NCBI RefSeq assembly: GCF_030695525.1
Contig: NZ_JAUYSS010000042.1
Coordinates: 1-52,946, forward strand
DNA: 52,946 nucleotides
From: Daejeonella sp.
GTDB lineage: Bacteria; Bacteroidota; Bacteroidia; Sphingobacteriales; Sphingobacteriaceae
Direction: 5' to 3'
Every line of letters begins with the position of its first letter. Position 1 is the first letter of the stretch. Positions 16,264-25,680 of the stretch are shown here, in pieces. Made by a program: the position numbers and the translations under genes. Below the pieces are notes generated by a model. That model saw only the letters and a program-made list of their open reading frames with translations. It did no database searches and was not told where the DNA came from.

Positions 16264-16310
16264 TTTTATCACTAATTGTTAAAAGACAATAAATGAACCC
16301 TTATAATAAT

Positions 16311-16342
16311 AAAGGCCGCTCCGGAATCCTGAGCGGCCTTTT
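16311..16342. terminator. Bidirectional terminator
   Basis: AAAGGCCGCTC (16311-16321) pairs with GAGCGGCCTTT (16331-16341) and both ends carry A or T runs. It serves the small gene on the plus strand and the hsp20 gene on the minus strand. Confidence 0.85.
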
Positions 16343-16360
16343 GAGTAGACAGGAGATAAA

Positions 16361-16801
16361 TTATTTCAACTCAATTAAACGTGATGTACTTTTAGCTTCC
16401 TCACGTTTACCGATATCGAGTTTAAGTATTCCGTTTTCATAGCATGCTTCGATCATATTAAGATCGGCCTGCTCCGGAAGATTAAAGGACCTGACAAAGG
16501 ATGTAAAGCTATATTCACGACGGGTATAGCGTTTACCTTCTGAACTGTGTTCTTCATTATCCTGATAGGAAATATTCAGAATTTGCCCCTCTACATTAAT
16601 TTTAAAACACTCCTTTTTTAATCCGGGAGCAGCCATTTCTACATGGTAGAAGTCGGCACTCTCACTTGTGTTCACAGCAGGCAGCGAGCCGGAAACCCTT
16701 TCACTGAAAAAGGTGTCATTAAAAATTGATTCGAAAACATCATTAAAGCCTGGCAATAATGATCTGCTTCCATTGTTGTTGTTAAATTTAACCAGCGTCA
16801 T
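16361..16801 (-). CDS. Hsp20/alpha-crystallin family small heat shock protein
   Basis: This is a small heat shock protein that forms oligomers and holds unfolding proteins in the cytoplasm. The protein has 146 residues. The alpha-crystallin domain spans about residues 42-140, with ADFYHVEMAAPGLKKECFKI at its start (quoted in part: AAPGLKKE), the strand region YTRREYSFTSFVRSF, and AGILKL-like ending (here ENGILKLDIGKRE). The N-terminal phrase LLPGFNDVFESIFND is typical of Bacteroidota Hsp20. The gene is monocistronic. Confidence 0.93.
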   Translation of the reverse strand: MTLVKFNNNNGSRSLLPGFNDVFESIFNDTFFSERVSGSLPAVNTSESADFYHVEMAAPGLKKECFKINVEGQILNISYQDNEEHSSEGKRYTRREYSFTSFVRSFNLPEQADLNMIEACYENGILKLDIGKREEAKSTSRLIELK

Positions 16802-16838
16802 AATTGTTATGATTTAATAATTTTAAAATTTCACTTTG

Positions 16839-17375
16839 TTAAACTGTTGGCAGGGCCAGTTTTACTTTCCCGTTCTCATCAAGGTAGACTGCTTTTTTGA
16901 TCATTCCTTTCTTCAATAGCACTTTGTATTCTGTATCCACCCTTCTGCCATTATTATCAATTCGCTCCTCCTTGTCAACAAGCGACCAGCCATTATATTT
17001 CGATTGGATCGTCTGGTTCACTGCTTCAGGTAAAGAGTCCTTTTTGAGGGTCTGTTTTATGCGCATCAGGTTTCCCTTGCTATTGTAAATTGCTTTATAC
17101 CTGCCCTCACTATTGATGATATCCACCTCATAATACAAGGGATCCTGTTCTTCAGAAGCAGGACTGATCTCTACATTCCACTGTTTTCCATAATTCTGAG
17201 CAGTAATTTTAGTAAGGGTCTGGCTAATGGGTTCAGGGAATGATTTCTTAATAGAATCCAACACCACGGTAGGTGTATTGCCATTTTCAGTAGGTTTAAG
17301 AGCTACTTTTACTACTTGTGCGCTGCCTGACAATGTTGCAACGTTCAGCGCCATGATTAAGATTAGTTTTTTCAT
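16839..17375 (-). CDS. Secreted PepSY-like protein
   Basis: This is a 178-residue exported protein. The signal peptide is about 19 residues (MKKLILIMALNVATLSGSAQ). The mature part has two repeats of a PepSY-like pattern: a helix with 'SIKKSFPEPISQ' then strands with 'YYEVDIINSEGRYKAIY', and 'QTIQSKYNGWSLVDKEE' then 'DTEYKVLLKKGMIKKAVYLDENGKV' (given in parts). PepSY-like proteins of Bacteroidota are secreted or periplasmic and of unknown function. It lies 38 nt upstream of hsp20 on the same strand, so co-transcription is possible. Confidence 0.7.
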   Translation of the reverse strand: MKKLILIMALNVATLSGSAQVVKVALKPTENGNTPTVVLDSIKKSFPEPISQTLTKITAQNYGKQWNVEISPASEEQDPLYYEVDIINSEGRYKAIYNSKGNLMRIKQTLKKDSLPEAVNQTIQSKYNGWSLVDKEERIDNNGRRVDTEYKVLLKKGMIKKAVYLDENGKVKLALPTV

Positions 17376-17727
17376 AATTGTTTCTAATTAAAGGTTCAAC
17401 CATAAATAAATTAACTTTTACCATAACGGTGATTCATCCTGTACAAATTGTATGCAAAACCCTGTTTATGACCTTTAAACTGACATTTTGTTAATTTAAA
17501 TATCTGATTTCTGAATTTTTGACTTTTCAGAAATGACATATTTTCAGATATAAATACTGAGCCAGACTGATAACAAAAGAAGATTTGATTTAATGATGGC
17601 GAAGGCACAAAATACCCTGCCTTAATTGTTAAATCAGCTCAGGATAATTTTATGGTGGTAATACGGCTAAATTTCAGGATACTATTGGTCATCTTTGGGA
17701 AGTGGTCTGGAATCCACACTCAGGCAA
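17376..17727. other. Gene-free gap between the PepSY-like gene and the lacI-type gene
   Basis: This 352-nt region is AT-rich. It must contain the promoter of the PepSY-like gene and the 3' end of the regulator transcript. I see no RNA gene, strong hairpin or credible reading frame; a 65-codon minus-strand open frame has no family resemblance or supporting signals. Confidence 0.6.
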
Positions 17728-18753
17728 TCATTTAATTTTAACCGACGATTCCCTGACAATCAATAAAGGCTCAAGAACAATCTTATCAGGTTCTCCATCA
17801 TAAGGATTTGCCTTATTACTCATTGCAAACAGTAATCGGGCGGCCTCCTCTCCCATCTCGACTGTCTTTTGGTTTATCGTAGTTAAACTTGGGGAAATAT
17901 GCTCGCTAAATCCTTCGTTCGAAAATCCAACTACCCCTACATCTTCAGGAATCCGGTATTTTTGAGCTTTTAAGGCTTTTATTGCTCCCAGAGCGGTGAA
18001 ATCTTCAACGGCAACTACCGCATCCGGGACTGATTGAAGCTCTAATAGCTTTTCCATACATTCTGTCCCGGATTTAATGGTGTTTTTACCATAAATGATC
18101 AGTTCTTCTTCAACCGGGATATTATACTTTCTCAAAGCGTCCAGATATCCGCGCAAGCGCTCATTAAAAATTGGAACATGCTTTAAGCCTGAGATATAGG
18201 CAATCCGCTTATATCCGTTTTGAATAAGGTGCTCAGTGGCAATAAAACCGCCTTTGTAATTATCTATCGTTACAGTTGGCACAGGAATATTTTCGTTAAC
18301 AGTATCAAATAAGACCAGCGGAATATTGCGCTTCTTAACTTCAAGGTAATGCTGATAGTTTATGGTCTGCTTCCCCATCGTCGCAATAATCCCGTCAACG
18401 CTCGATTGTATAAACGTGTCTATGCCTTTGATCTCATTTTCGGGCAGTTCATGCGACTGATATAATAAAATACTATAGCCATTTTGGTTAATGATATTTT
18501 CCATGCCGAATACAATGGAACCAAAAAAGCTCTTATCTGCACTCGGAATAATGACACCTATAATTTTGGTTTGGCCGGATTGCAGAGAAGAAGCAATTTT
18601 ATTTGGTCTGTAATTTAATCTTACAACCGCTTCCTCAACCCGCTGTTTAGTACTGGCACTGATACCGGGATGCCCGCTCAGGGCTTTTGAAACACCCGAA
18701 ATCGTCAGGTTTAATTCTTCAGCAATATCCCTAAGCGTAGTTCTTTTTGCCAT
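17728..18753 (-). CDS. LacI family transcriptional regulator
   Basis: This is a sugar-responsive repressor. The protein has 341 residues. The N-terminal helix-turn-helix (TTLRDIAEELNLTISGVSKALSG, residues 4-26, cited in part) and hinge helix (NYRPNKIASSLQSG) are followed by a periplasmic-binding-protein-like domain with IIGVIIPSADKSFFGSI and VVGFSNEGFSEHISPSLTTI-type motifs. It is divergent from the GH88-led operon, with an 18-bp perfect palindrome of LacI type in the shared intergenic region. It very likely represses that operon, and perhaps itself, and is released by a breakdown product of the substrate glycan. Confidence 0.95.
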   Translation of the reverse strand: MAKRTTLRDIAEELNLTISGVSKALSGHPGISASTKQRVEEAVVRLNYRPNKIASSLQSGQTKIIGVIIPSADKSFFGSIVFGMENIINQNGYSILLYQSHELPENEIKGIDTFIQSSVDGIIATMGKQTINYQHYLEVKKRNIPLVLFDTVNENIPVPTVTIDNYKGGFIATEHLIQNGYKRIAYISGLKHVPIFNERLRGYLDALRKYNIPVEEELIIYGKNTIKSGTECMEKLLELQSVPDAVVAVEDFTALGAIKALKAQKYRIPEDVGVVGFSNEGFSEHISPSLTTINQKTVEMGEEAARLLFAMSNKANPYDGEPDKIVLEPLLIVRESSVKIK

Positions 18754-18807
18754 TCCTTTTAAAATGCATTAAAATGATTTGAAAATTGAAAATTAAAAAT
18801 ATACATT

Positions 18808-18825
18808 TATTCAAACGTTTGAATA
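18808..18825. promoter_or_regulatory. LacI-type operator
   Basis: TATTCAAACGTTTGAATA is a perfect 18-bp palindrome with the central CG typical of LacI-family operators. It sits 55 nt upstream of the regulator start and 62 nt upstream of the GH88 start codon. Confidence 0.85.
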
Positions 18826-18887
18826 GCTAAGAATCAAATCATTAACCCTATTTAGCATAATCGCTTTACAGGCGATAAAGATACCTT

Positions 18888-20270
18888 ATGATAAGTATAA
18901 ATAAAACCCTGAAGGCTTCTGACCTTCAAAATAAGCTAAAACAATTCTGGAACCTGTCGGGTCAAAAGATTCAGGATCTGGATAAGAATTATGATGTTTC
19001 AAAAGGTTCCCCTGTTTTTACCGTGAAAGGTAAATACAGTACCCGGGGCTGGACGGAGTGGACCCAGGGCTTTCAATTCGGTTCCGCCATTTTACAGTTT
19101 GATGCAACAGGCGATAAAGAATTTCTGGAGATCGGTCGTAAGAACACTTTGGCGGTAATGGCCCCGCATATCAGCCATATTGGTGTGCATGATCATGGAT
19201 TTAATAATGTGAGCACCTACGGCAATCTCCTGCGCTTAATGAACGAAGGCAAAACAGAATTTAACAAGTGGGAGAAGGAGTTTTATCAGTTAGCCCTTAA
19301 AATTTCAGGTGCGGTACAGGCAAGTCGCTGGACAAATATCAAAAATGGTGGGTTTATTCATTCCTTTAACGGACCGCATTCCTTATTCGTGGATACGATC
19401 CGCTCCTGCCGTGCCTTATTAGTGAGCCATCTTCTGGGTCATGTATTTCAGGCTGAGGGCGATGTAAAGATCAATTTACTGGAACGGGCTATCTTACATC
19501 TTAAAGCCACGGCAGATTATTCAGTTTTTTATGGTGAAGGCCGTGATATGTATGATCTATGGGGCAGAGCTGCTCATGAGAGTGTTTTTAACACCAAGGA
19601 TGGGAACTTTCGCTGCCCAAACTCGCAGCAGGGTTATACCGGCTTCAGCACCTGGACACGCGGATTAGCCTGGGCAATGTGCGGTTTTGCCGAAGAGCTT
19701 GAGTGCTTCGAAAAGCTGTCGGATACTGAACTTGACCTCCTTGGTGGGCGTAAAGAAATAGAAGGCTTTATGCTAAAGGCAGCAAAAGCAACCTGCGATT
19801 TTTATATTGAACATACTCCATCTGATGGTATCCCCTATTGGGATACCGGTGCGCCTGATCTTCATAAACTGGGTGATTATTTAAATCGCCCGGCGGAACC
19901 ACATAATGATTTTGAACCTGTAGATAGTTCCGCAGCGGCGATTGGAGCACAGGGATTACTTCGCCTGGGTAAATATCTGATCAGCAAAGGCGATAAAGAA
20001 TCTGGCGAGCGTTATTGGCAGGCCGGTTTAACGGTATTGAATACTTTATTTGATGAACCTTACCTGAGCACAAGTTCAGATCATCAGGGTTTGATCTTAC
20101 ATTCCATTTATCACCGTCCAAACGGATGGGACCATGTCCCGTCAGGCAGCAAAATACCAAATGGTGAATCCAGTATGTGGGGAGATTATCATGCCCGTGA
20201 AGCTGCATTATATCTTCAGCGGGTAATAAATAATGAATCCTATTTATCATTTTTTGGAGCTTTAAAATGA
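18888..20270 (+). CDS. GH88 unsaturated glucuronyl hydrolase
   Basis: This is a cytoplasmic glycoside hydrolase of family 88, which hydrates the double bond of the 4,5-unsaturated uronic acid left by polysaccharide lyases and so releases it. The protein has 460 residues. There is no signal peptide. The (alpha/alpha)6 barrel motifs are visible: HDHGFNNVSTYG near residue 101, matching the region of one catalytic aspartate, FVDTIRSCRALL near 162 with the second aspartate, and WTRGLAWAMCGFAEEL near 255. It is the first gene after the LacI-type operator and overlaps the next gene by 4 nt (ATGA). Activity on heparinoid, chondroitin-like or other uronate-containing oligomers cannot be distinguished. 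Confidence 0.88.
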   Translation: MISINKTLKASDLQNKLKQFWNLSGQKIQDLDKNYDVSKGSPVFTVKGKYSTRGWTEWTQGFQFGSAILQFDATGDKEFLEIGRKNTLAVMAPHISHIGVHDHGFNNVSTYGNLLRLMNEGKTEFNKWEKEFYQLALKISGAVQASRWTNIKNGGFIHSFNGPHSLFVDTIRSCRALLVSHLLGHVFQAEGDVKINLLERAILHLKATADYSVFYGEGRDMYDLWGRAAHESVFNTKDGNFRCPNSQQGYTGFSTWTRGLAWAMCGFAEELECFEKLSDTELDLLGGRKEIEGFMLKAAKATCDFYIEHTPSDGIPYWDTGAPDLHKLGDYLNRPAEPHNDFEPVDSSAAAIGAQGLLRLGKYLISKGDKESGERYWQAGLTVLNTLFDEPYLSTSSDHQGLILHSIYHRPNGWDHVPSGSKIPNGESSMWGDYHAREAALYLQRVINNESYLSFFGALK

Positions 20271-21100
20271 AGCCGGAACAATTGAGTGATCTTTCACGCT
20301 TATGTGTTCATACCATTACCACCAAACCCTGGACTATTGAGCAGGCTGCAAAGAACTTTTCTGAGGCAGGAATTGGTGGGATTACGGTCTGGCGGGATGC
20401 GCTGAATGGAAGGGATATAAAACAAACGGGGCAAATGCTTCGGGACTCCAATCTGGAAATTGTATCACTCTGCAGAGGAGGATTCTTTCCGCATAATTCA
20501 GCATCAGGTCGGCAGGAAGCAATCGATGATAATCGTAAAGCAATTGATGAAGCTGAAGCTCTGGGAGCCCCGCTGATCGTGTTAGTCTGCGGTGCAGTGC
20601 CCGGACAGCCTTTAACTGAATCGCGCAAGCAAATAAGGGACGGAATTGCGGCTGTTTTACCTTATGCTGAAGCTGCAGGAATAAAACTGGCCATCGAACC
20701 CCTCCACCCGATGTATGCCGACAGTCGCTCGGCGATCAATACCCTTTCTCAGGCAAATGATATGGCTGAAGAACTAAACTCTCCCTGGCTTGGTATTGCA
20801 GTGGATGTGTACCATTTATGGTGGAATCCTGATCTGGAGCAGGAAATTAAACGCTGCGGTCAAAACAATAATCTTTCAGCCTTTCATATCTGCGACTGGA
20901 AAAGCCCTTCGCTCGATATGCTGAATGACCGTGGTTTAATGGGTGAAGGCTGTATCAATATCAGGGAAATACGGGGCTGGGTTGAGGCAGCCGGTTTCAA
21001 GGGATTTAATGAGGTGGAAATCTTTTCTAACTTGTATTGGCAGGAAGATCAGGCAGTTTTCCTGAAAAAAATTACAGAAGCATATTTAAAAAATTCTTAA
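20267..21100 (+). CDS. Sugar phosphate isomerase/epimerase family protein (TIM barrel)
   Basis: This is a xylose-isomerase-like TIM-barrel protein of 277 residues. It starts by ATGA overlap with the GH88 gene, so translation is coupled. Metal-ligand motifs of the family are present: IEPLHPMYAD with a conserved glutamate and histidine, AVDVYHLWW, FHICDWKSP and FNEVEIFS. Proteins of this family isomerise or epimerise sugars and keto-sugars, and some act as lyases on keto-glycosides. In this operon it most likely acts on a uronic-acid-derived intermediate. Confidence 0.85.
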   Translation: MKPEQLSDLSRLCVHTITTKPWTIEQAAKNFSEAGIGGITVWRDALNGRDIKQTGQMLRDSNLEIVSLCRGGFFPHNSASGRQEAIDDNRKAIDEAEALGAPLIVLVCGAVPGQPLTESRKQIRDGIAAVLPYAEAAGIKLAIEPLHPMYADSRSAINTLSQANDMAEELNSPWLGIAVDVYHLWWNPDLEQEIKRCGQNNNLSAFHICDWKSPSLDMLNDRGLMGEGCINIREIRGWVEAAGFKGFNEVEIFSNLYWQEDQAVFLKKITEAYLKNS

Positions 21101-21112
21101 GAACAGAACATA

Positions 21113-22258
21113 ATGAAGGTACATAATATAGGAATCATCATGAATGGCGTCACCGGACGCATGGGAACCAATCAACATTTGTTAAGGTCGATTGCAGAAA
21201 TAATTAAACAGGGAGGCATAAAAGTTAATTCAGACGAAATAATTATGCCTGATCCGATACTTGTAGGTCGTGATATCCATAAATTAGAGAAATTAAGTCA
21301 GCTTTCGGGGGTTAAAAAAATGACTACCAATGTAGATGAAGCCCTTGCCGACCCGCATAACATCATCTATTTTGATTCACAAACTACTGGCAGAAGAGCT
21401 GAAGGTGTAAGGAAAGCAGTACAGGCGGGGAAACATGTTTATTGCGAAAAGCCGATAGCCATTGATACCAAAACAGCACTTGAGTTATACGAACTTTGCA
21501 AGGCTGCAGGATTAAAAAACGGGGTTGTGCAGGATAAGTTATGGCTTCCGGGTATTATGAAGCTGAAAAGACTGATTCAAAATGGCTTTTTCGGGGAAAT
21601 CCTGTCTGTTCGGGGTGAATTTGGTTACTGGGTTTTTGAAGGGCACTCCATCCCTGCCCAAAGACCTTCATGGAATTATCGCAAGGAAGATGATGGGGGT
21701 ATCATTGTAGATATGTTATGTCACTGGCGTTACGTGCTGGATCATGTTTTTGGAAAAGTAAAGGCAGTATCATGCCTGGGTGCAACCCATATCCCCGAGC
21801 GTATTGATGAACAAGGCAAAGCTTATAAATGTACCGCAGATGATTCAGCCTATGCCACATTTGAATTAGAAGGAGGCGTAATCGCACATTTTAATTCATC
21901 CTGGACGGTTCGTGTTCGCCGCGATGATTTGCTGACCCTGCAGGTTGATGGAACGAAAGGCTCGGCGGTGGCAGGCTTACGTGAATGTTATACCCAGCAT
22001 TATGGAAACACACCAAAGCCGGTATGGAATCCGGATATCGAACAACCTATTAAGTTTTTTGAGGGCTGGTCTAAAGTCCCAGAGCAGGAGGTTATTGAAA
22101 ACGCATTCAAAGTGCAATGGGAGCTGTTCTTACGACATGTGGTAAAAGATGAACCCTTCCCATGGGATTTACGGGAAGGTGCAAAAGGAGTTCAATTAGC
22201 TGAAAAAGGTATTGAAAGCTGGGAGAAAAGGTGCTGGGTGGATATTCCAGAGCTTTAA
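21113..22258 (+). CDS. Gfo/Idh/MocA family oxidoreductase
   Basis: This is an NAD(P)-dependent sugar oxidoreductase of 381 residues. The N-terminal Rossmann domain begins with GIIMNGVTGRMGTNQH. The catalytic lysine motif is present as YCEKPIA near residue 111. The GFO/IDH C-terminal domain follows, with DDGGIIVDMLCHWRYVLDHVF placing the conserved aspartate and histidine (cited: DMLCHWRYVLD). It lies 12 nt after the TIM-barrel gene. The combination of the two families resembles modules that oxidise and isomerise unusual sugars; the exact substrate is not visible. Confidence 0.9.
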   Translation: MKVHNIGIIMNGVTGRMGTNQHLLRSIAEIIKQGGIKVNSDEIIMPDPILVGRDIHKLEKLSQLSGVKKMTTNVDEALADPHNIIYFDSQTTGRRAEGVRKAVQAGKHVYCEKPIAIDTKTALELYELCKAAGLKNGVVQDKLWLPGIMKLKRLIQNGFFGEILSVRGEFGYWVFEGHSIPAQRPSWNYRKEDDGGIIVDMLCHWRYVLDHVFGKVKAVSCLGATHIPERIDEQGKAYKCTADDSAYATFELEGGVIAHFNSSWTVRVRRDDLLTLQVDGTKGSAVAGLRECYTQHYGNTPKPVWNPDIEQPIKFFEGWSKVPEQEVIENAFKVQWELFLRHVVKDEPFPWDLREGAKGVQLAEKGIESWEKRCWVDIPEL

Positions 22259-22263
22259 GTTTA

Positions 22264-22295
22264 TTAGATGGGAGATGTGAGATATGAGATGTGAG
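22264..22295. repeat. Low-complexity GATGTGAGA repeat after a stop codon
   Basis: Degenerate 8-9-nt units (GATGGGA, GATGTGA, GATATGA, GATGTGA) start 5 nt after the stop codon of the Gfo/Idh gene. No complementary arm is nearby. The short gap to the next gene (92 nt) contains nothing else recognisable. Confidence 0.5.
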
Positions 22296-22350
22296 AAAGT
22301 TTAAAGAATAGATTAATAATATTTTAATAGGATTTATTAGCCATTTAGGA

Positions 22351-23127
22351 ATGCAGACAAAGAAAATAGCATTTATAACCGGGGGAACGCGTGGGATTGG
22401 TTTTGGCATTGCACTGGAACTGGCGAAGGCTGGTTTTGACCTGGCCATTAATGGTGTCCGTCCGGAGGAAGCAGTACAAGAAGTGATTCGGGAACTTGAA
22501 ACTCATGGCGGAAGAGTACTTTATTGCCGTGGCGATATCGCTTCCAAAACAGACCGGACTGCGATGATTGAAAAAATCAAGGCGCATTATGGCTATCTGA
22601 ATGTTTTGGTTAATAATGCAGGGGTAGCACCAAAAGAACGTAAGGACATTTTGGAAGCATCAGAGGAAAGCTTTGAGTATTTACTTTCAACAAATCTTCA
22701 GGGGCCCTATTTTTTGACCCAGGCAGCAGCAAACTGGATGATTGCTCAACAACAGGAGGATAAAAATTTTAAAGCTTGTATAATCAATGTTTCATCCATC
22801 TCTGCAACAGTTGCTTCAATTAACCGTGGAGAATATTGCGTTGCAAAAGCGGGCCTAAGCATGGCAACACAGCTTTTTGCTTCCCGTCTGGGCGAATTTA
22901 ATATACCGGTATATGAGGTAAGGCCGGGAATAATCCATACAGACATGACAGCCGGGGTTACCGAAAAGTATGATAAATTAATTGCAGATGGCTTATGTGT
23001 TCAAAAGCGCTGGGGTGAGACTTCTGATGTGGCTAAAGCTGTGCTTGCATTGGCTACAGGTTATTTTCCCTACTCCACCGGACAGGTCATTATGGTCGAT
23101 GGTGGTTTAACTCTCTCCCGTTTATAA
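22351..23127 (+). CDS. SDR family oxidoreductase (3-ketoacyl-ACP reductase-like)
   Basis: This is a short-chain dehydrogenase/reductase of 258 residues. The cofactor motif GGTRGIGFGIA is at residues 11-21, NNAG near residue 89, the catalytic serine in INVSSIS and the catalytic YxxxK as YCVAKAG. It ends with the classical GQVIMVDGGLTLSRL. Such enzymes in sugar-acid operons reduce or oxidise keto-deoxy uronates, similar in role to KduD; that is an inference from context, not from specific residues. Confidence 0.9.
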   Translation: MQTKKIAFITGGTRGIGFGIALELAKAGFDLAINGVRPEEAVQEVIRELETHGGRVLYCRGDIASKTDRTAMIEKIKAHYGYLNVLVNNAGVAPKERKDILEASEESFEYLLSTNLQGPYFLTQAAANWMIAQQQEDKNFKACIINVSSISATVASINRGEYCVAKAGLSMATQLFASRLGEFNIPVYEVRPGIIHTDMTAGVTEKYDKLIADGLCVQKRWGETSDVAKAVLALATGYFPYSTGQVIMVDGGLTLSRL

Positions 23128-23153
23128 ATAAAAAGATCTATAAACCCTTAGAA

Positions 23154-24440
23154 ATGAAGCAAAATCCTATTGACAATCAAGCTACTGATCAGGACTCTAC
23201 TGATCCTGTTGATTTTAAATATATACTTAAACAACTGGTACAAATACCGGTAATGGTTGCAGCCCTGGGCTATCTGGTGGATATGTATGATCTGTTTCTG
23301 TTCAGCGTGGTGCGTGTTCCAAGTTTATTGTCACTTGGTATTTCTCAGGAAGCATTATTGGACGACGGCATCATTTTATTGAATTTACAAATGGCCGGAC
23401 TCCTGATCGGCGGTATATTCTGGGGGATATTGGGGGATAAAAAGGGGCGTCTTTCTGTCCTCTTTGGCTCGATCTTAATTTACTCTCTGGCTAATATTGC
23501 GAATGGCTTTGTCACCTCTTTTGAGCAATATGCTGTTTTAAGATTTATTGCAGGTGTGGGTTTGGCTGGTGAGTTGGGAGCGGGCATTACGCTTGTGGCT
23601 GAAATACTCCCCCGCAAAATACGGGGATACGGGACTACGCTCGTAGCAACAATGGGAGTCTTAGGGGCTGTTCTGGCTTATTTCATGGCTGATCTTTTCG
23701 ATTGGCGGACTTCATACTTCATCGGTGGCGGACTTGGTTTATTATTATTAGTACTGAGGATGAGGGTATTTGAATCAGGGATTTTTGTAAAAATCAAGGA
23801 TAAGAATATAGAACGGGGCAATGTTCTAATGCTGTTTAACAATAAAAAAAGATTTCTTAAATATCTTAAATGTATCCTGATCGGATTGCCTATCTGGTTT
23901 GTTGTTGGGATCCTGATTACATTCTCTCCGGAATTTGGTAAAGCCCTTGGCATCACAGAACCAGTAAATGCAGGAAAAGCAGTCATGTTTGCATTCACAG
24001 GTCAGGTAATCGGTGATTTGGCAAGTGGATTTTTAAGCCAGTATTATCAAAGCAGAAAGAAAATCATTTTGACATTTATGCTGATTTCCGCTGCAATGGT
24101 ATCGGTTTACCTTTTATTCCCGACACAGGATATTGTGGTTTTCTATGCCATTTGCGCACTTTTAGGTTTTGCTAACGGCTACTGGACGCTATTCGTGACG
24201 GTTGCTGCTGAGATGTTTGGTACTAACCTCCGGGCAACGGTTGCTACTTCGGTTCCTAATTTTGTCAGGGGCTCTGTAATACCCCTGACGGCACTCTTTA
24301 TTCAGTTTAAAGCGAGCTTAGGCATTATTTACGCGGCAGCCGGAGTTGGTTTACTGTCATTTGTAATTGCTGTAATTGCGCTTCGGTATTTAGATGAGAC
24401 ATTTAGTAAGGATTTGAATTATGTGGAGGAAGATGATTAG
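23154..24440 (+). CDS. MFS transporter
   Basis: This is a 12-helix major facilitator transporter of 428 residues. The N-terminal cytoplasmic tail is acidic. The loop 2-3 motif is GILGDKKGRLSVLFGS, matching the MFS motif GxxxDxxGRR. The segment RFIAGVGLAGELGAGITLVAE is typical of the metabolite:proton symporter (sugar-acid) branch (cited: GVGLAGELGAG). It is 26 nt after the SDR gene, and probably brings the sugar acid or oligomer into the cytoplasm where the GH88 enzyme acts. Confidence 0.9.
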   Translation: MKQNPIDNQATDQDSTDPVDFKYILKQLVQIPVMVAALGYLVDMYDLFLFSVVRVPSLLSLGISQEALLDDGIILLNLQMAGLLIGGIFWGILGDKKGRLSVLFGSILIYSLANIANGFVTSFEQYAVLRFIAGVGLAGELGAGITLVAEILPRKIRGYGTTLVATMGVLGAVLAYFMADLFDWRTSYFIGGGLGLLLLVLRMRVFESGIFVKIKDKNIERGNVLMLFNNKKRFLKYLKCILIGLPIWFVVGILITFSPEFGKALGITEPVNAGKAVMFAFTGQVIGDLASGFLSQYYQSRKKIILTFMLISAAMVSVYLLFPTQDIVVFYAICALLGFANGYWTLFVTVAAEMFGTNLRATVATSVPNFVRGSVIPLTALFIQFKASLGIIYAAAGVGLLSFVIAVIALRYLDETFSKDLNYVEEDD

Positions 24441-24493
24441 GTAATTGACAATGGAGAATGCAAATACATTTTCTGGAGATAAACATAATATAT

Positions 24494-25675
24494 ATGAGGA
24501 TATTACTGATTTTTTGTTTGACACTGGGGGTAGTATTGGAAACATCTGCCCAGGGGTCTAAGACCATTCGGATTGTGAATGATCATATTGTAAGAAAAAA
24601 TAGTATTGTAAAGTTCAAATTAAAGGCTGCAGGCGACAAAGAGGACATATATCTAATCGATAAGGACAAAAACAAGTATCCTGTACAATTTCTGAAAGAT
24701 GGCTATGCCTGTGCGATTATGAGTCTTAATCCGGGGGAAGTTAAAACCTTTAAAACGATCAGAGAATCAGTTTCAGGAAGCAAAGCAGAAGTTTTATTAA
24801 CAGAAGCTGAAGCAAAATTTACTGTAAATGGCAAACAGGTAATCGGGCTGCAAACCGGTAAAAAAGATTTGCCCGCAGAAATTGAACCTGTATTCCGACG
24901 CGGAGGATATATTTTTCCGGTGCTCTCCCCTTCCGGTCTTTCAGTTGCTGATGATTATCCATTAAACCATAAACATCATCATGGAATTTGGGCTGCATGG
25001 ACCAAAACAGAATTTGATGGTCGGCAGCCGGATTTCTGGAATATGGCCGATAAAACCGGTACTGTTCTGTTTGAGGGAATCAAGAATACCCAGGCTGGAG
25101 CAGTATTTGCCTCTTTGGAATCAGGGAATGCTTATTATGATCTATCATTAAATCCAAATAAAAAGGTTTTGGATGAAGAATGGCAAATTAAAGTTTACAA
25201 TTCAGAGGGCGATGAAAAGCCTTATTATGTCTTTGATCTGGAACTCAAACAGCGTCTTTCTACTTCTTCAGTGTTAAAACTTCCGGAGTATTTATATGGA
25301 GGAATTGGCTTTAGAGGCAATGGAGAGTGGAATGGTAAGGATAATGCCTATTTTTTGACTTCAGAAGGAAAAGACAGAAGCAATGGGCATGCTACTACCT
25401 CAAAATGGGTTCATATCAGCGGTAATATTAGCGGAAAACTTAGTGGTATCAGTATTTTATCCCATCCGGATAATTTCCGTTCTCCGCAACCTATGCGTAT
25501 CCATCCTACAGAGCCTTTCTTTTGTTATGCACCATCGCAAGCCGGCGACTTTGAAATACGGCCAGATAAAGAATATATAGCCCGATACCGTTTTATTGTA
25601 TACGATGGTGAACCTGTACCCGGTTTCATCAACAGGATGTGGGATGATTATGCTAATCCACTGGTAATTAAATAA
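24494..25675 (+). CDS. DUF6807 (PmoA-like) family secreted protein
   Basis: This is a 393-residue exported protein of the family named PmoA or DUF6807. I chose the ATG at 24494 because it gives a clean signal peptide (MRILLIFCLTLGVVLETSAQG); an upstream ATG would add 12 residues without signal-peptide logic. Family motifs are seen: YPLNHKHHHGIWAAWT with the conserved HHG, GFRGNGEWNG, and SHPDNFRSPQPMRIHPTEPFFCYAP (cited: HPDNFRSPQPMRIH). These proteins are common in Bacteroidota sugar loci and have no established activity. It lies between the transporter and the cytochrome c-dehydrogenase gene. Confidence 0.82.
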   Translation: MRILLIFCLTLGVVLETSAQGSKTIRIVNDHIVRKNSIVKFKLKAAGDKEDIYLIDKDKNKYPVQFLKDGYACAIMSLNPGEVKTFKTIRESVSGSKAEVLLTEAEAKFTVNGKQVIGLQTGKKDLPAEIEPVFRRGGYIFPVLSPSGLSVADDYPLNHKHHHGIWAAWTKTEFDGRQPDFWNMADKTGTVLFEGIKNTQAGAVFASLESGNAYYDLSLNPNKKVLDEEWQIKVYNSEGDEKPYYVFDLELKQRLSTSSVLKLPEYLYGGIGFRGNGEWNGKDNAYFLTSEGKDRSNGHATTSKWVHISGNISGKLSGISILSHPDNFRSPQPMRIHPTEPFFCYAPSQAGDFEIRPDKEYIARYRFIVYDGEPVPGFINRMWDDYANPLVIK

Positions 25676-25680
25676 TCAAA